A stretch of DNA of 64,000 bases. It comes from Macrococcus capreoli (GTDB lineage Bacteria; Bacillota; Bacilli; Staphylococcales; Staphylococcaceae). The stretch lies in contig NZ_JAOTIS010000001.1 of assembly GCF_025628935.1 (NCBI RefSeq), forward strand, positions 124,001 through 188,000, written 5' to 3'. The notes below the pieces were generated by a model that did no database searches, was not told the origin of the DNA, and saw only the letters and a program-made list of their open reading frames with translations. This document shows, piece by piece, positions 37,176-47,088 of this stretch (its first letter is position 1; every line of letters starts with the position of its first letter). The position numbers were made by a program, and so were the translations under genes.

Positions 37176-38024
37176 TTATACTGTGCGCGCACGCTGGAAC
37201 ATATAGTAGCTTGCGCTAAAGATAATGATATAACCTGCAAAGCTTAATAAATCAGGCGTTTCCTGAAAAGTAATAAAGCCAATCACTGCGCTAAAGAGTA
37301 CAGTTGAATAAAAGAAGATAGATATATCTTTCGCTGCGGCATGTTGATAGGCTATCGTCAACCCGAATTGTCCGAGCGTGGCAAATACACCTGATAACAG
37401 TAAATATACAATTTGGGTGCCGGTCATCGGAACGTATTGAAAGTACGTTAAAGGTATAAGAACAAGCGTTGAAAAAAATGAGAAATAAAATACGGTTGTA
37501 TAAAATTGTTCTTTTGAGCCGAGCACTCTTAGTGTCGTGTATGCAAGAGCAGCAAAGATGGCACCAGCGACACCAATCAGCGCGATGTGCATATCCGATG
37601 AGAAACTGGGTTTAATAATGAACAACGCACCACAAAAAGCGATAATCATGCTAATCATTTGATAGCGTTTAATATGTTCTTTCAGGAAGAGTGCGCAAAA
37701 AATTATCGTGAAAAATGGACTGAGTTTATTCAGCATATCTGCATCACTTAAGATCATCTTATCAATCGTATAGTAGTTGAGCAGTACACCGGTTAAACCG
37801 AATAAACTTCGCATCATCAATACAGGTTGATTGTTTAAACTTCCAAATAACTTCGTCTTGTAACGATATACAAAATAAAGCGGGAGGATCATACCGACGA
37901 TATTTCGAAATAATGATTTTTGAACGACGGGTAAATCACCTGACAATTTGACGAATAACCCCATTAAACTGAAGCCGAGTGAAGCAATTAAGAGCCATAT
38001 AATACCTTTGAGTTTATTATCCAT
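37176..38024 (-). CDS. EamA/DMT-family transporter
   Basis: A 282-residue membrane protein with ten hydrophobic segments in two EamA repeats, for example GIIWLLIASLGFSLMGLFVKL in the first. The family exports metabolites or amino acids; the substrate is unknown. AAAGGA precedes the ATG. It is divergent from the nrd operon. Confidence 0.8.
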   Translation of the reverse strand: MDNKLKGIIWLLIASLGFSLMGLFVKLSGDLPVVQKSLFRNIVGMILPLYFVYRYKTKLFGSLNNQPVLMMRSLFGLTGVLLNYYTIDKMILSDADMLNKLSPFFTIIFCALFLKEHIKRYQMISMIIAFCGALFIIKPSFSSDMHIALIGVAGAIFAALAYTTLRVLGSKEQFYTTVFYFSFFSTLVLIPLTYFQYVPMTGTQIVYLLLSGVFATLGQFGLTIAYQHAAAKDISIFFYSTVLFSAVIGFITFQETPDLLSFAGYIIIFSASYYMFQRARTV

Positions 38025-38233
38025 AGGAATCCTTTCTTACGTTATAAAATAATGTATCTTCATCTTAACATAAGTTATGTTTATACCATGCATTAGAATA
38101 TTTTTCAATTCTCAGATGAAGAATTTAATTTCTTTGAGTACGTTACAAAATTTCAAGTTCGCTCAAACTAGTCATATCAATAGGTAAGAAAAACGAAGAA
38201 AAAGTCAATACGGAAAATAAAAAAAATTTAGAG
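38025..38233. other. Intergenic region upstream of the nrd promoter
   Basis: This 209-nt stretch, the first part of a 419-nt gap, holds no gene and no clear signal apart from AT-rich sequence. The promoter and NrdR-like boxes of the nrd operon follow in the second part. Confidence 0.5.
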
Positions 38234-38242
38234 TTGTTCTAA

Positions 38243-38270
38243 TTGAAATGGAAATATTAAGTGCTATAAT
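38243..38270 (+). promoter_or_regulatory. nrd operon promoter
   Basis: TTGAAA (38243-38248), 16-nt spacer, TATAAT (38265-38270). The NrdR-like boxes follow immediately, in or next to the transcription start. Confidence 0.7.
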
Positions 38271-38272
38271 TA

Positions 38273-38344
38273 TTCGTATATCTTGTGTGTGTTTAATTTC
38301 AACACCACTACATCTTGTGTTATATCTTATGAGAGACACAAGAT
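38273..38344 (+). promoter_or_regulatory. NrdR-like boxes upstream of nrdI
   Basis: ATCTTGTGT occurs at 38280-38288 and 38312-38320, 32 nt (three helical turns) apart. In the second, the surrounding CCACTACATCTTGTGT fits the NrdR box consensus. An inverted ACACAAGAT is at 38336-38344. NrdR represses ribonucleotide reductase genes. Confidence 0.65.
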
Positions 38345-38443
38345 AATTTTAAACAAAAAAGAGAAATTTACGACACATTATACATATAAAAAATGCGTAA
38401 GGTTAATCTTAAAAACATTCCTTATGGTCCGGGAGTGAAGTAC

Positions 38444-38839
38444 ATGTTAATCGTTTATTATTCTTTAACAGGTAATGTACGCCGTTTTATTCATAAGTCA
38501 GAACAACCCCATGTTATCCCTCTGGAAACTGCAATGGCACAAGGAGTGTCAGAGCCTTTTATCATCGTCACAGGAACAATTGGCTTTGGACAAGTGCCGG
38601 ATGTGGTCTCTCAATTTTTAGAAAGCTATCATCAACATTTATTTGCAGTAGTAGCGAGTGGAAACCGCAATTGGGGGCAGAACTTTGCAAAAGCGGGAGA
38701 TATTATCAGCACAACGTATCACGTGCCGTTGTTAATGAAGTTTGAACTACATGGTAACAAACGAGATGTTGAATTATTCAATGAAAAGGTGGAAAAATGT
38801 AATGAAAACAGTAGAAGAGAAACAGTACAGACATATTGA
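38444..38839 (+). CDS. nrdI: Flavodoxin-like NrdI protein
   Basis: A 131-residue flavodoxin that helps generate the dimanganese-tyrosyl radical of NrdF. Motifs: FMN-binding [12 protein letters not shown] at the N terminus, [12 protein letters not shown], and GNRNWGQNF. The ATG at 38444 follows GGGAGTGA; the frame extends upstream to 38393 without a site. It overlaps nrdE by 38 nt, so expression is coupled. Confidence 0.92.
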   Translation: MLIVYYSLTGNVRRFIHKSEQPHVIPLETAMAQGVSEPFIIVTGTIGFGQVPDVVSQFLESYHQHLFAVVASGNRNWGQNFAKAGDIISTTYHVPLLMKFELHGNKRDVELFNEKVEKCNENSRRETVQTY

Positions 38840-40907
38840 ATTAAATAATCAGGTAACAAAGCGACGCGAAGATGGATTCTTTGATATTGACAAAGATCAG
38901 GAAGCGTTAGCGGTATACTTAGAGGAAATTCATGACTATACAATTCATTTTGATTCACCGCTTGAACGTCTTCATTTCTTAGTGGATCAAGATTTCTATT
39001 ATAATTTATTTGAAGAATATACAGAATTAGATTTATTAGACATTATTCACTATGCTGACAGTATTCCATTTAAATTTGCGAGCTATATGTCAGCGAGTAA
39101 ATTCTTTAAAGATTACGCTTTAAAGACGAATGATAAGAAGCAATATTTAGAAGACTATAAGCAACACGTAGTGATTGTGGCGCTTTATTTAGCAAAAGGT
39201 GATAAAGAGAAAGCGAAGCAACTTGTTTCAGCAATGATCGAACAACGCTATCAACCAGCAACACCGACATTCTTAAATGCAGGTCGAGCACGCCGTGGAG
39301 AATTAGTCTCTTGTTTCTTACTGGAAGTGGATGATAGCTTAAACTCAATCAACTATATCGATTCTACTGCGAAGCAATTATCAAAGATTGGTGGTGGGGT
39401 AGCCATCAATTTATCTAAATTGCGTGCGCGTGGTGAAGCGATTAAAGGCATTAAAGGTGTAGCGAAAGGTGTATTACCTGTAGCGAAAGCGTTAGAAGGT
39501 GGCTTCAGCTATGCCGATCAATTAGGTCAACGTCCTGGTGCAGGTGCTGTTTATTTAAATATCTTCCACTACGATGTATTAGAATTTTTAGATACGAAGA
39601 AAGTAAATGCGGATGAAGATTTAAGATTATCAACGATTTCTACGGGATTAATCGTGCCTTCTAAGTTCTTCGATTTAGCAAAAGAAGGTAAAGCATTCTT
39701 TATGTTTGCGCCTCATACTGTAGAACGTGAATATGGTATTACGTTAGATGACTTAAACATCGATGAAATGTATGATGAGCTAGTGAATAATCCAAATATT
39801 ATGAAGAAGTCAAAAGACGCACGTGAAATGCTTAATTTAATTGCACAAACACAATTGCAATCAGGCTATCCATATTTAATGTTTAAAGATAATGCCAACA
39901 AAGTTCACGCAAACTCAAATATCGGACAAATTAAAATGAGTAACTTATGTACGGAAATCTTCCAGTTACAAGAGACATCAGTGATTAACGATTACGGCAC
40001 AGATGACGAAATTAAACGTGATATTTCATGTAACTTAGGATCACTTAATATCGTTAATGTAATGGAATCTAAGAAGTTTCAGGAATCTGTCCATATCGGA
40101 ATGGATGCATTGACTACGGTAAGTGATGCAGCAGATATTAAGAATGCACCAGGCGTTGCAAAAGCAAACCGTGAATTACATTCAGTTGGACTGGGCGTAA
40201 TGAACTTACATGGATACTTAGCGAAGAATAAGATTGGTTACGAAAGTGAAGAAGCGAAGGAATTTGCAGCAACATTCTTCATGATGATGAACTATTATTC
40301 AATCGAACGCTCTATGCAGATTGCGGTTGAACGCAATGAACGTTATGCTGATTTCGAACAATCTGATTATGCATCAGGCAAGTATTTCGAGAAATATGAA
40401 ACGACAGATTACACACCAACTTCAGATAAAGTGAAAGTATTATTTGAAGGGATGACGATTCCAACACAAGCAGACTGGTCAAACTTAAAAGAAGCGGTAA
40501 TGAAAAATGGTCTTTTCCATGCATATCGCTTAGCCATCGCACCGACGCAAAGTATTTCATATGTACAAAATGCAACAAGTTCAGTGATGCCGATAGTTGA
40601 TCAAATTGAGCGTAGAACATACGGCAATGCAGAAACATTCTACCCGATGCCATTCTTATCTCCGGAAACGATGTGGTTCTATAAATCAGCATTCAATACG
40701 AACCAAATGAAATTAATCGATTTAATTGCGACGATACAGGAACATGTGGATCAAGGGATTTCAACGATACTTTTTGTTAACTCTGATATTTCTACGAGAG
40801 AATTATCTAGACTTTATGTTTATGCACACCATAAAGGTTTAAAATCTTTATACTATACACGTAATAAATTATTAAGTGTAGAAGAATGTACTAGCTGTGC
40901 AGTATAA
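38802..40907 (+). CDS. nrdE: Class Ib ribonucleotide reductase, alpha subunit
   Basis: A 701-residue catalytic subunit reducing ribonucleoside diphosphates. Motifs: substrate Cys in [16 protein letters not shown], the active-site NLCTEI (Asn, Cys, Glu), GLGVMNLHG, and C-terminal redox Cys pair in EECTSCAV. The ATG at 38802 is 9 nt after AAGGTGG, inside nrdI; the frame opens earlier at 38742. Partner genes nrdI and nrdF flank it. Confidence 0.95.
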   Translation: MKTVEEKQYRHIELNNQVTKRREDGFFDIDKDQEALAVYLEEIHDYTIHFDSPLERLHFLVDQDFYYNLFEEYTELDLLDIIHYADSIPFKFASYMSASKFFKDYALKTNDKKQYLEDYKQHVVIVALYLAKGDKEKAKQLVSAMIEQRYQPATPTFLNAGRARRGELVSCFLLEVDDSLNSINYIDSTAKQLSKIGGGVAINLSKLRARGEAIKGIKGVAKGVLPVAKALEGGFSYADQLGQRPGAGAVYLNIFHYDVLEFLDTKKVNADEDLRLSTISTGLIVPSKFFDLAKEGKAFFMFAPHTVEREYGITLDDLNIDEMYDELVNNPNIMKKSKDAREMLNLIAQTQLQSGYPYLMFKDNANKVHANSNIGQIKMSNLCTEIFQLQETSVINDYGTDDEIKRDISCNLGSLNIVNVMESKKFQESVHIGMDALTTVSDAADIKNAPGVAKANRELHSVGLGVMNLHGYLAKNKIGYESEEAKEFAATFFMMMNYYSIERSMQIAVERNERYADFEQSDYASGKYFEKYETTDYTPTSDKVKVLFEGMTIPTQADWSNLKEAVMKNGLFHAYRLAIAPTQSISYVQNATSSVMPIVDQIERRTYGNAETFYPMPFLSPETMWFYKSAFNTNQMKLIDLIATIQEHVDQGISTILFVNSDISTRELSRLYVYAHHKGLKSLYYTRNKLLSVEECTSCAV

Positions 40908-40937
40908 TATGAATGAACAATATAAAGTCATTTTGGA

Positions 40938-40964
40938 TTAAGAGGCCAGTTATTGGTCTCTTAA
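40938..40964 (+). other. Hairpin in the nrdE-nrdF gap
   Basis: An 11-bp stem TTAAGAGGCCA / TGGTCTCTTAA (one G-U) has a 5-nt loop and no T-run. It could be a processing or mRNA-stabilising element between the two subunit genes. Confidence 0.5.
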
Positions 40965-41000
40965 TACTGTTTATCAAATCATAAAAAAGGGACTGACAAG

Positions 41001-41972
41001 ATGAAAGCTGTTAACTGGAATACGCAGGAAGATATGACGAATATGTTCTGGCGTCAAAATATCTCACAAATGTGGGTGGAATCTGAATTTAAAGTGTCAA
41101 AAGATATCGCCAGCTGGAAAGAATTAACTGATGATGAGAAATATACATTTAACCATGCATTAGCAGGCCTTACTGGATTAGATACACATCAGGCAGATGA
41201 CGGAATGCCGTTGATCGGATTACATACGCAGGATTTGCGTAAGAAAGCAGTTTATTCATTTATGGGGATGATGGAGCAAATTCATGCGAAAAGTTATTCT
41301 CATATTTTCACGACATTATTACCTTCATCTGAAACAAATGAACTGTTAGATAACTGGGTTGTCAATGAACCGCATTTAAAGTTTAAATCAGATTTAATCG
41401 TAAGTCGTTACCATAAATTATGGGCCCAAGATGCATCAATTTATGATCAATATATGGCACGTGTTGCATCAGTATTTTTAGAAACATTTTTATTCTATAG
41501 TGGCTTCTATTATCCGTTATACCTTGCTGGACAAGGAAAGATGACGACGTCAGGTGAGATCATTCGTAAGATTTTATTAGATGAATCAATCCACGGTGTA
41601 TTCACCGGGCTTGATGCGCAAAGCTTGCGTAATGAATTAACCGATGATGAGAAAGTAAGAGCAGATAAAGATATGTATGATATGCTGCAAAAGCTTTATG
41701 CCAATGAAGAAAGTTATACGAAGATGTTATATGACCGTGTTGGATTAACGGAAGATGTATTAAACTATGTACAGTATAACGGTAATAAAGCATTAGCGAA
41801 TTTAGGATTCGAGCCATACTTTGAAGAAAAAGACTTCAATCCAATTATTGAGAATGCATTAAATACTTCGACGAAAAACCATGATTTCTTTAGTGTGAAA
41901 GGTGATGGCTATGTCATCGCATTAAACGTTGAAGCATTGACGGATGAAGATTTTGTATTTGACAACGAATAA
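41001..41972 (+). CDS. nrdF: Class Ib ribonucleotide reductase, beta subunit
   Basis: A 323-residue radical-storing subunit. Metal ligands and the radical Tyr lie in MMEQIHAKSYSHIF (Glu92, His95, Tyr99), and further ligands in LDESIHGVFTG. It follows nrdE by 93 nt containing a hairpin without a T-run, and ends at a strong terminator. It belongs to the nrdI-nrdE-nrdF operon under the NrdR-like boxes. Confidence 0.95.
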   Translation: MKAVNWNTQEDMTNMFWRQNISQMWVESEFKVSKDIASWKELTDDEKYTFNHALAGLTGLDTHQADDGMPLIGLHTQDLRKKAVYSFMGMMEQIHAKSYSHIFTTLLPSSETNELLDNWVVNEPHLKFKSDLIVSRYHKLWAQDASIYDQYMARVASVFLETFLFYSGFYYPLYLAGQGKMTTSGEIIRKILLDESIHGVFTGLDAQSLRNELTDDEKVRADKDMYDMLQKLYANEESYTKMLYDRVGLTEDVLNYVQYNGNKALANLGFEPYFEEKDFNPIIENALNTSTKNHDFFSVKGDGYVIALNVEALTDEDFVFDNE

Positions 41973-41978
41973 TTTTTG

Positions 41979-42018
41979 ACAAGCTGATGACAAACTTTGC
42001 ATCAGCTTGTTTTTTTTT
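41979..42018 (+). terminator. Terminator of the nrd operon
   Basis: ACAAGCTGATG / CATCAGCTTGT is a perfect 11-bp stem followed by a run of Ts. Confidence 0.9.
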
Positions 42019-42102
42019 ATGTATTGTCACAGTTTATTCATTGCTTTAGAACGGAATGTTTCCGATAATGAAAAAAGATTTTAAAAATAGGGGGACAAAA
42101 TA

Positions 42103-42513
42103 ATGAAAAAAATAATGTTAATCGCTGCGAGTGCACTATTATTTGCAGCATGTGGACACGAAGAAAAGCACGAAGGTCATGAAGGTCATAGTAAACACGT
42201 TGAATCTAAAGATGTGAAAGCTTTAACGGTTGATTTAAAAGCACCGGCAAAAGCGAAAGCTGGAGAAAAAGTAACAATTACTGCAAAAGTGAAATATGGT
42301 GATGATGCAGTTAATGATGCAGATGAAGTAATGTTTGAAATCATTAAAGACAAGGATATGAAAAAATCAGTAAAAGAAAAAGTGAAAAAAGCAGAAAACG
42401 GCGTTTATACGTTAGAATATACGTTTAAAGAAAAAGGCAACTATAACGTGATTAGTCATGTGACAGCACATAATTCACATACTATGCCAAACGCAGATAT
42501 CGTTGTTGAATAA
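42103..42513 (+). CDS. His-rich lipoprotein with YtkA/FixH-like domain
   Basis: A 136-residue lipoprotein; lipobox LFAAC gives Cys17. A histidine cluster HEEKHEGHEGHSKH follows the anchor, suggesting metal binding. The remainder is a small beta domain of YtkA type (VKYGDDAVNDADEVMFEI, TLEYTFKEKGNYNVISHVTAH). YtkA-like proteins are linked to copper or respiratory functions; which applies here is unknown. GGGGG precedes the ATG, and it is flanked by terminators, so it is monocistronic. Confidence 0.75.
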   Translation: MKKIMLIAASALLFAACGHEEKHEGHEGHSKHVESKDVKALTVDLKAPAKAKAGEKVTITAKVKYGDDAVNDADEVMFEIIKDKDMKKSVKEKVKKAENGVYTLEYTFKEKGNYNVISHVTAHNSHTMPNADIVVE

Positions 42514-42540
42514 TTCGACATATGAATACGTGACATATGA

Positions 42541-42572
42541 AACACCCCAATTGCTAACGCAATTGGGGTGTT
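42541..42572. terminator. Bidirectional terminator between the lipoprotein gene and murB
   Basis: AACACCCCAATTGC / GCAATTGGGGTGTT is a perfect 14-bp stem with a 4-nt loop. Confidence 0.85.
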
Positions 42573-42608
42573 TCACTTTCATCGTCTATCGATATATATT
42601 AATAATAT

Positions 42609-43526
42609 TTATTGTAACGGTTCACCGATCACTCTTACTTCCGGTTGCAGTTCAATACCGCTATTGTCAAACACAACTTTCTGTACATGAGCAATCATTG
42701 CTTCATAGTCAGTCGCTGTACCGTTATCGACATTGACGATAAAGCCGGCATGTTTCTTAGATACTTCAACACCGCCAATTCGATGTCCTTGTAATCCAGC
42801 TTCCTGAATTAATTGTCCTGCAAAGTATCCTGGTGGTCTTCTAAATACACTACCACATGAAGGATATTCTAACGGTTGTTTGTCTTCGCGACGCTCTGTT
42901 AATACATCCATTTGCGATTGAATGACATTTACGTCACCGCGTTCTAATTTAAATGTTGCTTCGAGCACTACGTAGTGGTTAGACTGTATGATGCTCGTAC
43001 GATAGTCTAATGCAAGTGCTTCATTCGATAAAGTAATGATGTCTCCATGCTGGTCAATTACCGTTGCACTTTCAATAACATCTTTAATTTCTCCGCCGTA
43101 TGCGCCAGCATTCATAAATACTGCACCGCCGACTGAACCGGGAATACCGCATGCAAATTCCAGACCAGTCAAATGATGGTCACGTGCTGTACGTGAAACA
43201 TCGATAATAGCAGCACCACTGCTTGCAATGATTGTATCGACTTCAACATGTATTTCCGTAAGGCCAAGTAAACTAATGACGATACCTCGAATACCACCAT
43301 CACGAATAATAATGTTTGAACCATTGCCTAAATAAGTGATCGGAATTTGATTTTGATTTGCGAATTGAATCGTCTTTTGAATTTCAGAATATTTTTTTGG
43401 AGTAATGTAAATATCAGCATTACCGCCAGTCTTAGTGTATGTATAATTTTTTAAAGGTTCATTCATCTTAATATGATCTGGACCGATTAAAGCACTAAGT
43501 CCTTCATAAATTGCTTTCACTTGCAT
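42609..43526 (-). CDS. murB: UDP-N-acetylenolpyruvoylglucosamine reductase
   Basis: A 305-residue FAD enzyme completing UDP-MurNAc synthesis in the cytosol. FAD-binding [14 protein letters not shown] and [14 protein letters not shown] are near the N terminus. [20 protein letters not shown] and the catalytic-Ser region [17 protein letters not shown] follow. Position matches staphylococcal murB. It stands alone, with a bidirectional terminator downstream. Confidence 0.95.
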   Translation of the reverse strand: MQVKAIYEGLSALIGPDHIKMNEPLKNYTYTKTGGNADIYITPKKYSEIQKTIQFANQNQIPITYLGNGSNIIIRDGGIRGIVISLLGLTEIHVEVDTIIASSGAAIIDVSRTARDHHLTGLEFACGIPGSVGGAVFMNAGAYGGEIKDVIESATVIDQHGDIITLSNEALALDYRTSIIQSNHYVVLEATFKLERGDVNVIQSQMDVLTERREDKQPLEYPSCGSVFRRPPGYFAGQLIQEAGLQGHRIGGVEVSKKHAGFIVNVDNGTATDYEAMIAHVQKVVFDNSGIELQPEVRVIGEPLQ

Positions 43527-43583
43527 GTATATTACGCCCTTTCGGTAAATTCAAACTTTATTATATCAGTTAATCATTGTCTT

Positions 43584-44084
43584 TTAAACCGACAGATGTC
43601 TATTAAACCATTTTGACTTTAAATCTTCGTATTCCTTCACAGAAATTTCATGATTTATTTCAGCCTTTACTGCATTAAATGCGATGAAATTTTGTGTTAA
43701 TAGTTGTTGGCCCGCAATGTAGCGTTCTAGCTTTTTACTTTCGGCTTCAACGATGTGTAGTCGGATGGTTTCATTTAATGTTTGTAAATTATCGAATTTC
43801 GCATAGACACATTTTTTCTCATATGGATGATGCAGACGATAAAAGTGTTGCAAATTCAGTCTTTTTTCATCGAGTGTGGTCATCGCGTGTAAGCTTTTCA
43901 CGACAACAAGCACATCGATAATACCGCTTGTTAAGGCGCCGTCGATAGCTGTTGAACCAACATGCAACGTCTGTATGATAGGAGTGTCGAGTAAAGTCAT
44001 TAACATCGTGTCAATCTTTTGAAATTGCTGATGAAAGTGCTGTGTCGTATGATTAATTGTAAGTTGAGGCTTTTGTTTGTACAT
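43584..44084 (-). CDS. GrpB family (nucleotidyltransferase-fold) protein
   Basis: A 166-residue GrpB/UPF0157 protein. The family motif HVGSTAIDGALTSGIIDVLV is visible, although the usual GlaaKPiID is altered (SGIID), so the catalytic status is doubtful. Members have a nucleotidyltransferase fold; their function is unknown. The ATG at 44084 is 9 nt after AGGA; the frame continues upstream to 44156 without a site. Confidence 0.7.
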   Translation of the reverse strand: MYKQKPQLTINHTTQHFHQQFQKIDTMLMTLLDTPIIQTLHVGSTAIDGALTSGIIDVLVVVKSLHAMTTLDEKRLNLQHFYRLHHPYEKKCVYAKFDNLQTLNETIRLHIVEAESKKLERYIAGQQLLTQNFIAFNAVKAEINHEISVKEYEDLKSKWFNRHLSV

Positions 44085-44158
44085 TGAGATTGTTCCTTTC
44101 TTTTTAAGCAATGAATCAATATTGAAATGAGGCCGTAATTGCATCAAGGTAATCATAG

Positions 44159-44187
44159 TTTAAATTCTCATTCAAATTCTGTATAAT
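44159..44187 (+). promoter_or_regulatory. Promoter of the lipoprotein gene at 44210
   Basis: TTTAAA (44159-44164), 17-nt spacer, TATAAT (44182-44187), about 23 nt before the ATG. Confidence 0.6.
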
Positions 44188-44209
44188 ATTGATATCGAGG
44201 AGATTATTT

Positions 44210-45103
44210 ATGAAAAATATCAATATCTTTATGCTAATTTTATTAGTAAGTACCATTATTGCCGGATGTGGTAATAAAGTAAAGTCTGACATTAATGATT
44301 ATAAAGCGCAAATGAAAGATGTACAATCTGAAGAACAGAAACTTGTTTCTGAGATTGATCGTTTAGGGTTAGATAAAGCAGATCAGTTACTTGGTGCAGA
44401 AGTGACGGAAGAGAAGAAACAGCAGTTAAAGCAAATTGAAATGGATATTCAGGAGAAGATTAAACCACAACTGAATAAATATGAGAAAAAAGTAAAGGCA
44501 GTCGATCCAAAGACGAAAGAAGTGAAAGATGTTCACGAAATTTATTTACGTAACTTAGTGAAGAAGCAACAGTTTATTTCAGAACTCGAACGTTACATGA
44601 AGTTGTTTAATCAATCGATTCATTCTAACGAAAAGATATTACAATATACGAAAGTATTTGAGAAGAACAAAAGTTTGAATGAGAATTATGTGTTGAAAGC
44701 TGAACAAAATCCTAAGGATAGTAGTGAACTTGAAACTTTATCAAAACTCATTAATGCTAATAGCGATGTACTCAAAGACAAAGTCGCTTATTTAACGACG
44801 AGTGCAAAAGTGACTGAGAAGCAAAAATATATCGATGAAACATTAATTCCGTTACTGAAATCAAATGTTGATAAGTTGAATCAAACGAAACTGACTTCGA
44901 AAAATGTGATCGGTATGCGCAAAGCAACGATAGAAACGTACTATAGCTTAATTAATTATTATAAAGAACGTAAAGTTGCTATGAAAACAGAAGGTGACTT
45001 ACAGGCATTGCCGATACAGGATATTCTAGAGAATACAAAATATATAAAAACGATGGATGAGAAGTATTACGAAGCATTGAAAGCACTTGAAGCGAAACAA
45101 TAA
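44210..45103 (+). CDS. Helical lipoprotein of unknown function
   Basis: A 297-residue lipoprotein; signal peptide with lipobox IIAGC (Cys20). The mature part is almost wholly helical and charged, with a C-terminal MDEKYYEALKALEAK segment recalling the 'EMYY motif' staphylococcal lipoproteins, though the motif is not exact. Function is unknown; the extended helical character suggests an envelope-associated coiled-coil protein. GAGGAG precedes the ATG; its own promoter and terminator make it a single-gene unit. Confidence 0.65.
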   Translation: MKNINIFMLILLVSTIIAGCGNKVKSDINDYKAQMKDVQSEEQKLVSEIDRLGLDKADQLLGAEVTEEKKQQLKQIEMDIQEKIKPQLNKYEKKVKAVDPKTKEVKDVHEIYLRNLVKKQQFISELERYMKLFNQSIHSNEKILQYTKVFEKNKSLNENYVLKAEQNPKDSSELETLSKLINANSDVLKDKVAYLTTSAKVTEKQKYIDETLIPLLKSNVDKLNQTKLTSKNVIGMRKATIETYYSLINYYKERKVAMKTEGDLQALPIQDILENTKYIKTMDEKYYEALKALEAKQ

Positions 45104-45110
45104 ACAATAA

Positions 45111-45164
45111 AAAATCCGAACAGACAATAAATCAAAGTGATTTATGTGCTTTGTTCGGTTTTTA
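45111..45164 (+). terminator. Terminator after the helical lipoprotein gene
   Basis: The outer stem CCGAACA / TGTTCGG encloses an inner hairpin ATAAATCA-AAG-TGATTTAT and is followed by a T-run. Confidence 0.75.
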
Positions 45165-45196
45165 ATGCATTGATCGTAATTGTAGTATGATTGTTA

Positions 45197-45409
45197 TTAT
45201 TTATTCTGGTGGGTATCATTTTGTTTAGAAATAATAACGTTCTTTGCAATAACGGTAATAATCCAGATTGCAATTGCAGCAAAGATGATGATAGTCAGTG
45301 TCGGATTCTTATTAATATCTTTAAAGAAGAGTATTACATAAATGAGTACGCATGTGTTCAGTGTATCAATAAATGTCCAACGTTTCAGTGGGAATTTTTG
45401 TGTTTTCAT
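45197..45409 (-). CDS. Small two-helix membrane protein, unrecognised
   Basis: A 70-residue protein with two hydrophobic segments (about residues 14-31 and 38-57) and a basic amphipathic N terminus (MKTQKFPLKRW). The start at 45409 is chosen because GGAGG lies 8 nt before it; the frame continues upstream but without a site. I do not recognise the family. It faces the convergent lipoprotein gene across the terminator. Confidence 0.6.
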   Translation of the reverse strand: MKTQKFPLKRWTFIDTLNTCVLIYVILFFKDINKNPTLTIIIFAAIAIWIITVIAKNVIISKQNDTHQNK

Positions 45410-45550
45410 TATAATCCTCCATTCATTGTATAACTTTATTATAACAATGCGTAATTGTTTGAGATAGGGGTATATATAAATAATAGATTGCAAAATTAAT
45501 CTGACCGTGATATATTTTAAAAATCGAATGCACATTGACGGGGTGAAATC

Positions 45551-45871
45551 ATGATAATTAAATTGAATACTGTGGAACAGTTTGATGAAATGTTAGAAAC
45601 AAATGCAAAAGTATTTTTCTTAAAACATTCAAACACATGCCCAATATCAGCGAGTGCTTATGATCAGTTTGATAATTTTGCATATGAGCGTGACATTAAC
45701 GCTTATTACTTAATCGTACAGGATGCACGTGAATTATCGGATTATATCGCAAAAAAAACGAATATAAAGCATGAATCACCTCAAGCATTTTACTTTAATA
45801 ACGGTGAAGTAACATGGCATGACAGCCATAAAAATATAACAATCGCGAATCTTTCTAAAGCAGAAGAATAG
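45551..45871 (+). CDS. BrxC/YtxJ-type bacillithiol redox protein
   Basis: A 106-residue thioredoxin-fold protein with the BrxC active site TCPIS (Cys30). It is expected to remove bacillithiol from oxidised protein thiols (bacilliredoxin) or act as a monothiol redox relay in the cytosol. GGGGTG precedes the ATG. A small hairpin separates it from the glycerate kinase gene. Confidence 0.85.
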   Translation: MIIKLNTVEQFDEMLETNAKVFFLKHSNTCPISASAYDQFDNFAYERDINAYYLIVQDARELSDYIAKKTNIKHESPQAFYFNNGEVTWHDSHKNITIANLSKAEE

Positions 45872-45903
45872 TGATGTGCAGAAAAATTAATACAAACAAG
45901 ATT

Positions 45904-45935
45904 AACTAATAGTGATGCTATTAGTTATTTATTTT
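45904..45935 (+). terminator. Weak terminator-like hairpin before the glycerate kinase gene
   Basis: A 9-bp perfect stem AACTAATAG / CTATTAGTT is followed by ATTTATTTT, just upstream of GGAGG. Confidence 0.55.
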
Positions 45936-45945
45936 GGAGGAAATG

Positions 45946-47031
45946 ATGAAAATATTAATCGCAATGGATTCATTTTTTGATACATTATACTCTCATCATG
46001 CCAACCAATATGTATTTGATGGAGTGAAAGCAGTGGCGCCACAGTCGAACATTGTGATGATTCCGCTGTTCGAAAGTGATAAGAATATGATAGAAGCGTT
46101 ACTCGTATGGGAGAAAGGACGTAAATTATTACGTCATGTGCATAGTGAGCTACTGATTCCGTCAGATGTTGAAGTGGCAATATTAGGGCACGATACGATG
46201 CTTATCGATAGTAAATCAATATTAGCGACATCCAATGATCCACTTCATGCGTCAAGTTACGGCTTAGGTGAATTAATAACACAAGGGCTGGATATGGGCA
46301 TTCAATCGTTTATTATTTCAATTGGTGGATTAACGACATTTGATGCAGGTATCGGTATGTTACAAGCGTTCGGTGCTAAATTTTATAATCGTGATTATGC
46401 TGTTATAGAAGGTCATATGACGCAAAGTGATTTAAAGGAAATTCGCCATATGGAATTTGGTGATATGGATACACGTTTAAAAGATGCAACTTTTACGATA
46501 GTCAGTGATCATCAATATAAAATTTATGGTAAAGAGAGTCATATTGCCCAAAGTCAATTTGATTTTGAGACGAAACAGACGGTGGATAATAGCATTTGGT
46601 ATATTGCGCAGCAGTTTAATAAATTTGGAATTGATTTAACGACTTCTATTTATGGTGGAGACGGTGGGGCAATACGCGCGTTATTTGAACAAATGTTTAA
46701 AGCCGATACGATGACCTCTGCTGAATTAATATTTAACCGTACACATATACAAAGTTTATTAGATGAAGCGGATATGGTGATATATGGTGGTGGCAGTTTG
46801 GATGAAACGACAGGCTCACTCGTTGTGAGTGAAATTAATAAACTTCAAAATCCAGATAAGATAAATGTCTATTTAAGTGGTGGCAAACAATATAAACAGA
46901 TGAGTAACGATAAAGAAGTGATAGAGTTCAATATTTATCCTGAAGTCCATGCTGATACAGAAGATATACAGATTGGTATACAGTTACAAAATGCTATGAA
47001 AAATATTATGATTGCAACGCGTAAACAATAG
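45946..47031 (+). CDS. Glycerate kinase
   Basis: A 361-residue enzyme of the GlxK type 1 family that phosphorylates glycerate. Recognisable parts: MKILIAMDSF at the N terminus, the SSYGLGELI segment, ISIGGLTTFDAGIGMLQAFG and the VIYGGGSLDETT region near the C terminus. The start at 45946 is 5 nt from GGAGG; the adjacent ATG at 45943 is possible, and a TTG further up is not. Family alignment suggests some drift in the canonical substrate loop (family GGSATND versus GGLTTFD here). Confidence 0.8.
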   Translation: MKILIAMDSFFDTLYSHHANQYVFDGVKAVAPQSNIVMIPLFESDKNMIEALLVWEKGRKLLRHVHSELLIPSDVEVAILGHDTMLIDSKSILATSNDPLHASSYGLGELITQGLDMGIQSFIISIGGLTTFDAGIGMLQAFGAKFYNRDYAVIEGHMTQSDLKEIRHMEFGDMDTRLKDATFTIVSDHQYKIYGKESHIAQSQFDFETKQTVDNSIWYIAQQFNKFGIDLTTSIYGGDGGAIRALFEQMFKADTMTSAELIFNRTHIQSLLDEADMVIYGGGSLDETTGSLVVSEINKLQNPDKINVYLSGGKQYKQMSNDKEVIEFNIYPEVHADTEDIQIGIQLQNAMKNIMIATRKQ

Positions 47032-47045
47032 TACGATAATGAAAA

Positions 47046-47080
47046 GATGGCCGATAAAATAAAAATATCGGCCATCAATC
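47046..47080. terminator. Terminator between glycerate kinase and pepT genes
   Basis: GATGGCCGATA / TATCGGCCATC is a perfect 11-bp stem between convergent genes; a short T-run follows on the plus strand. Confidence 0.8.
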
Positions 47081-47088
47081 TTTTACTA

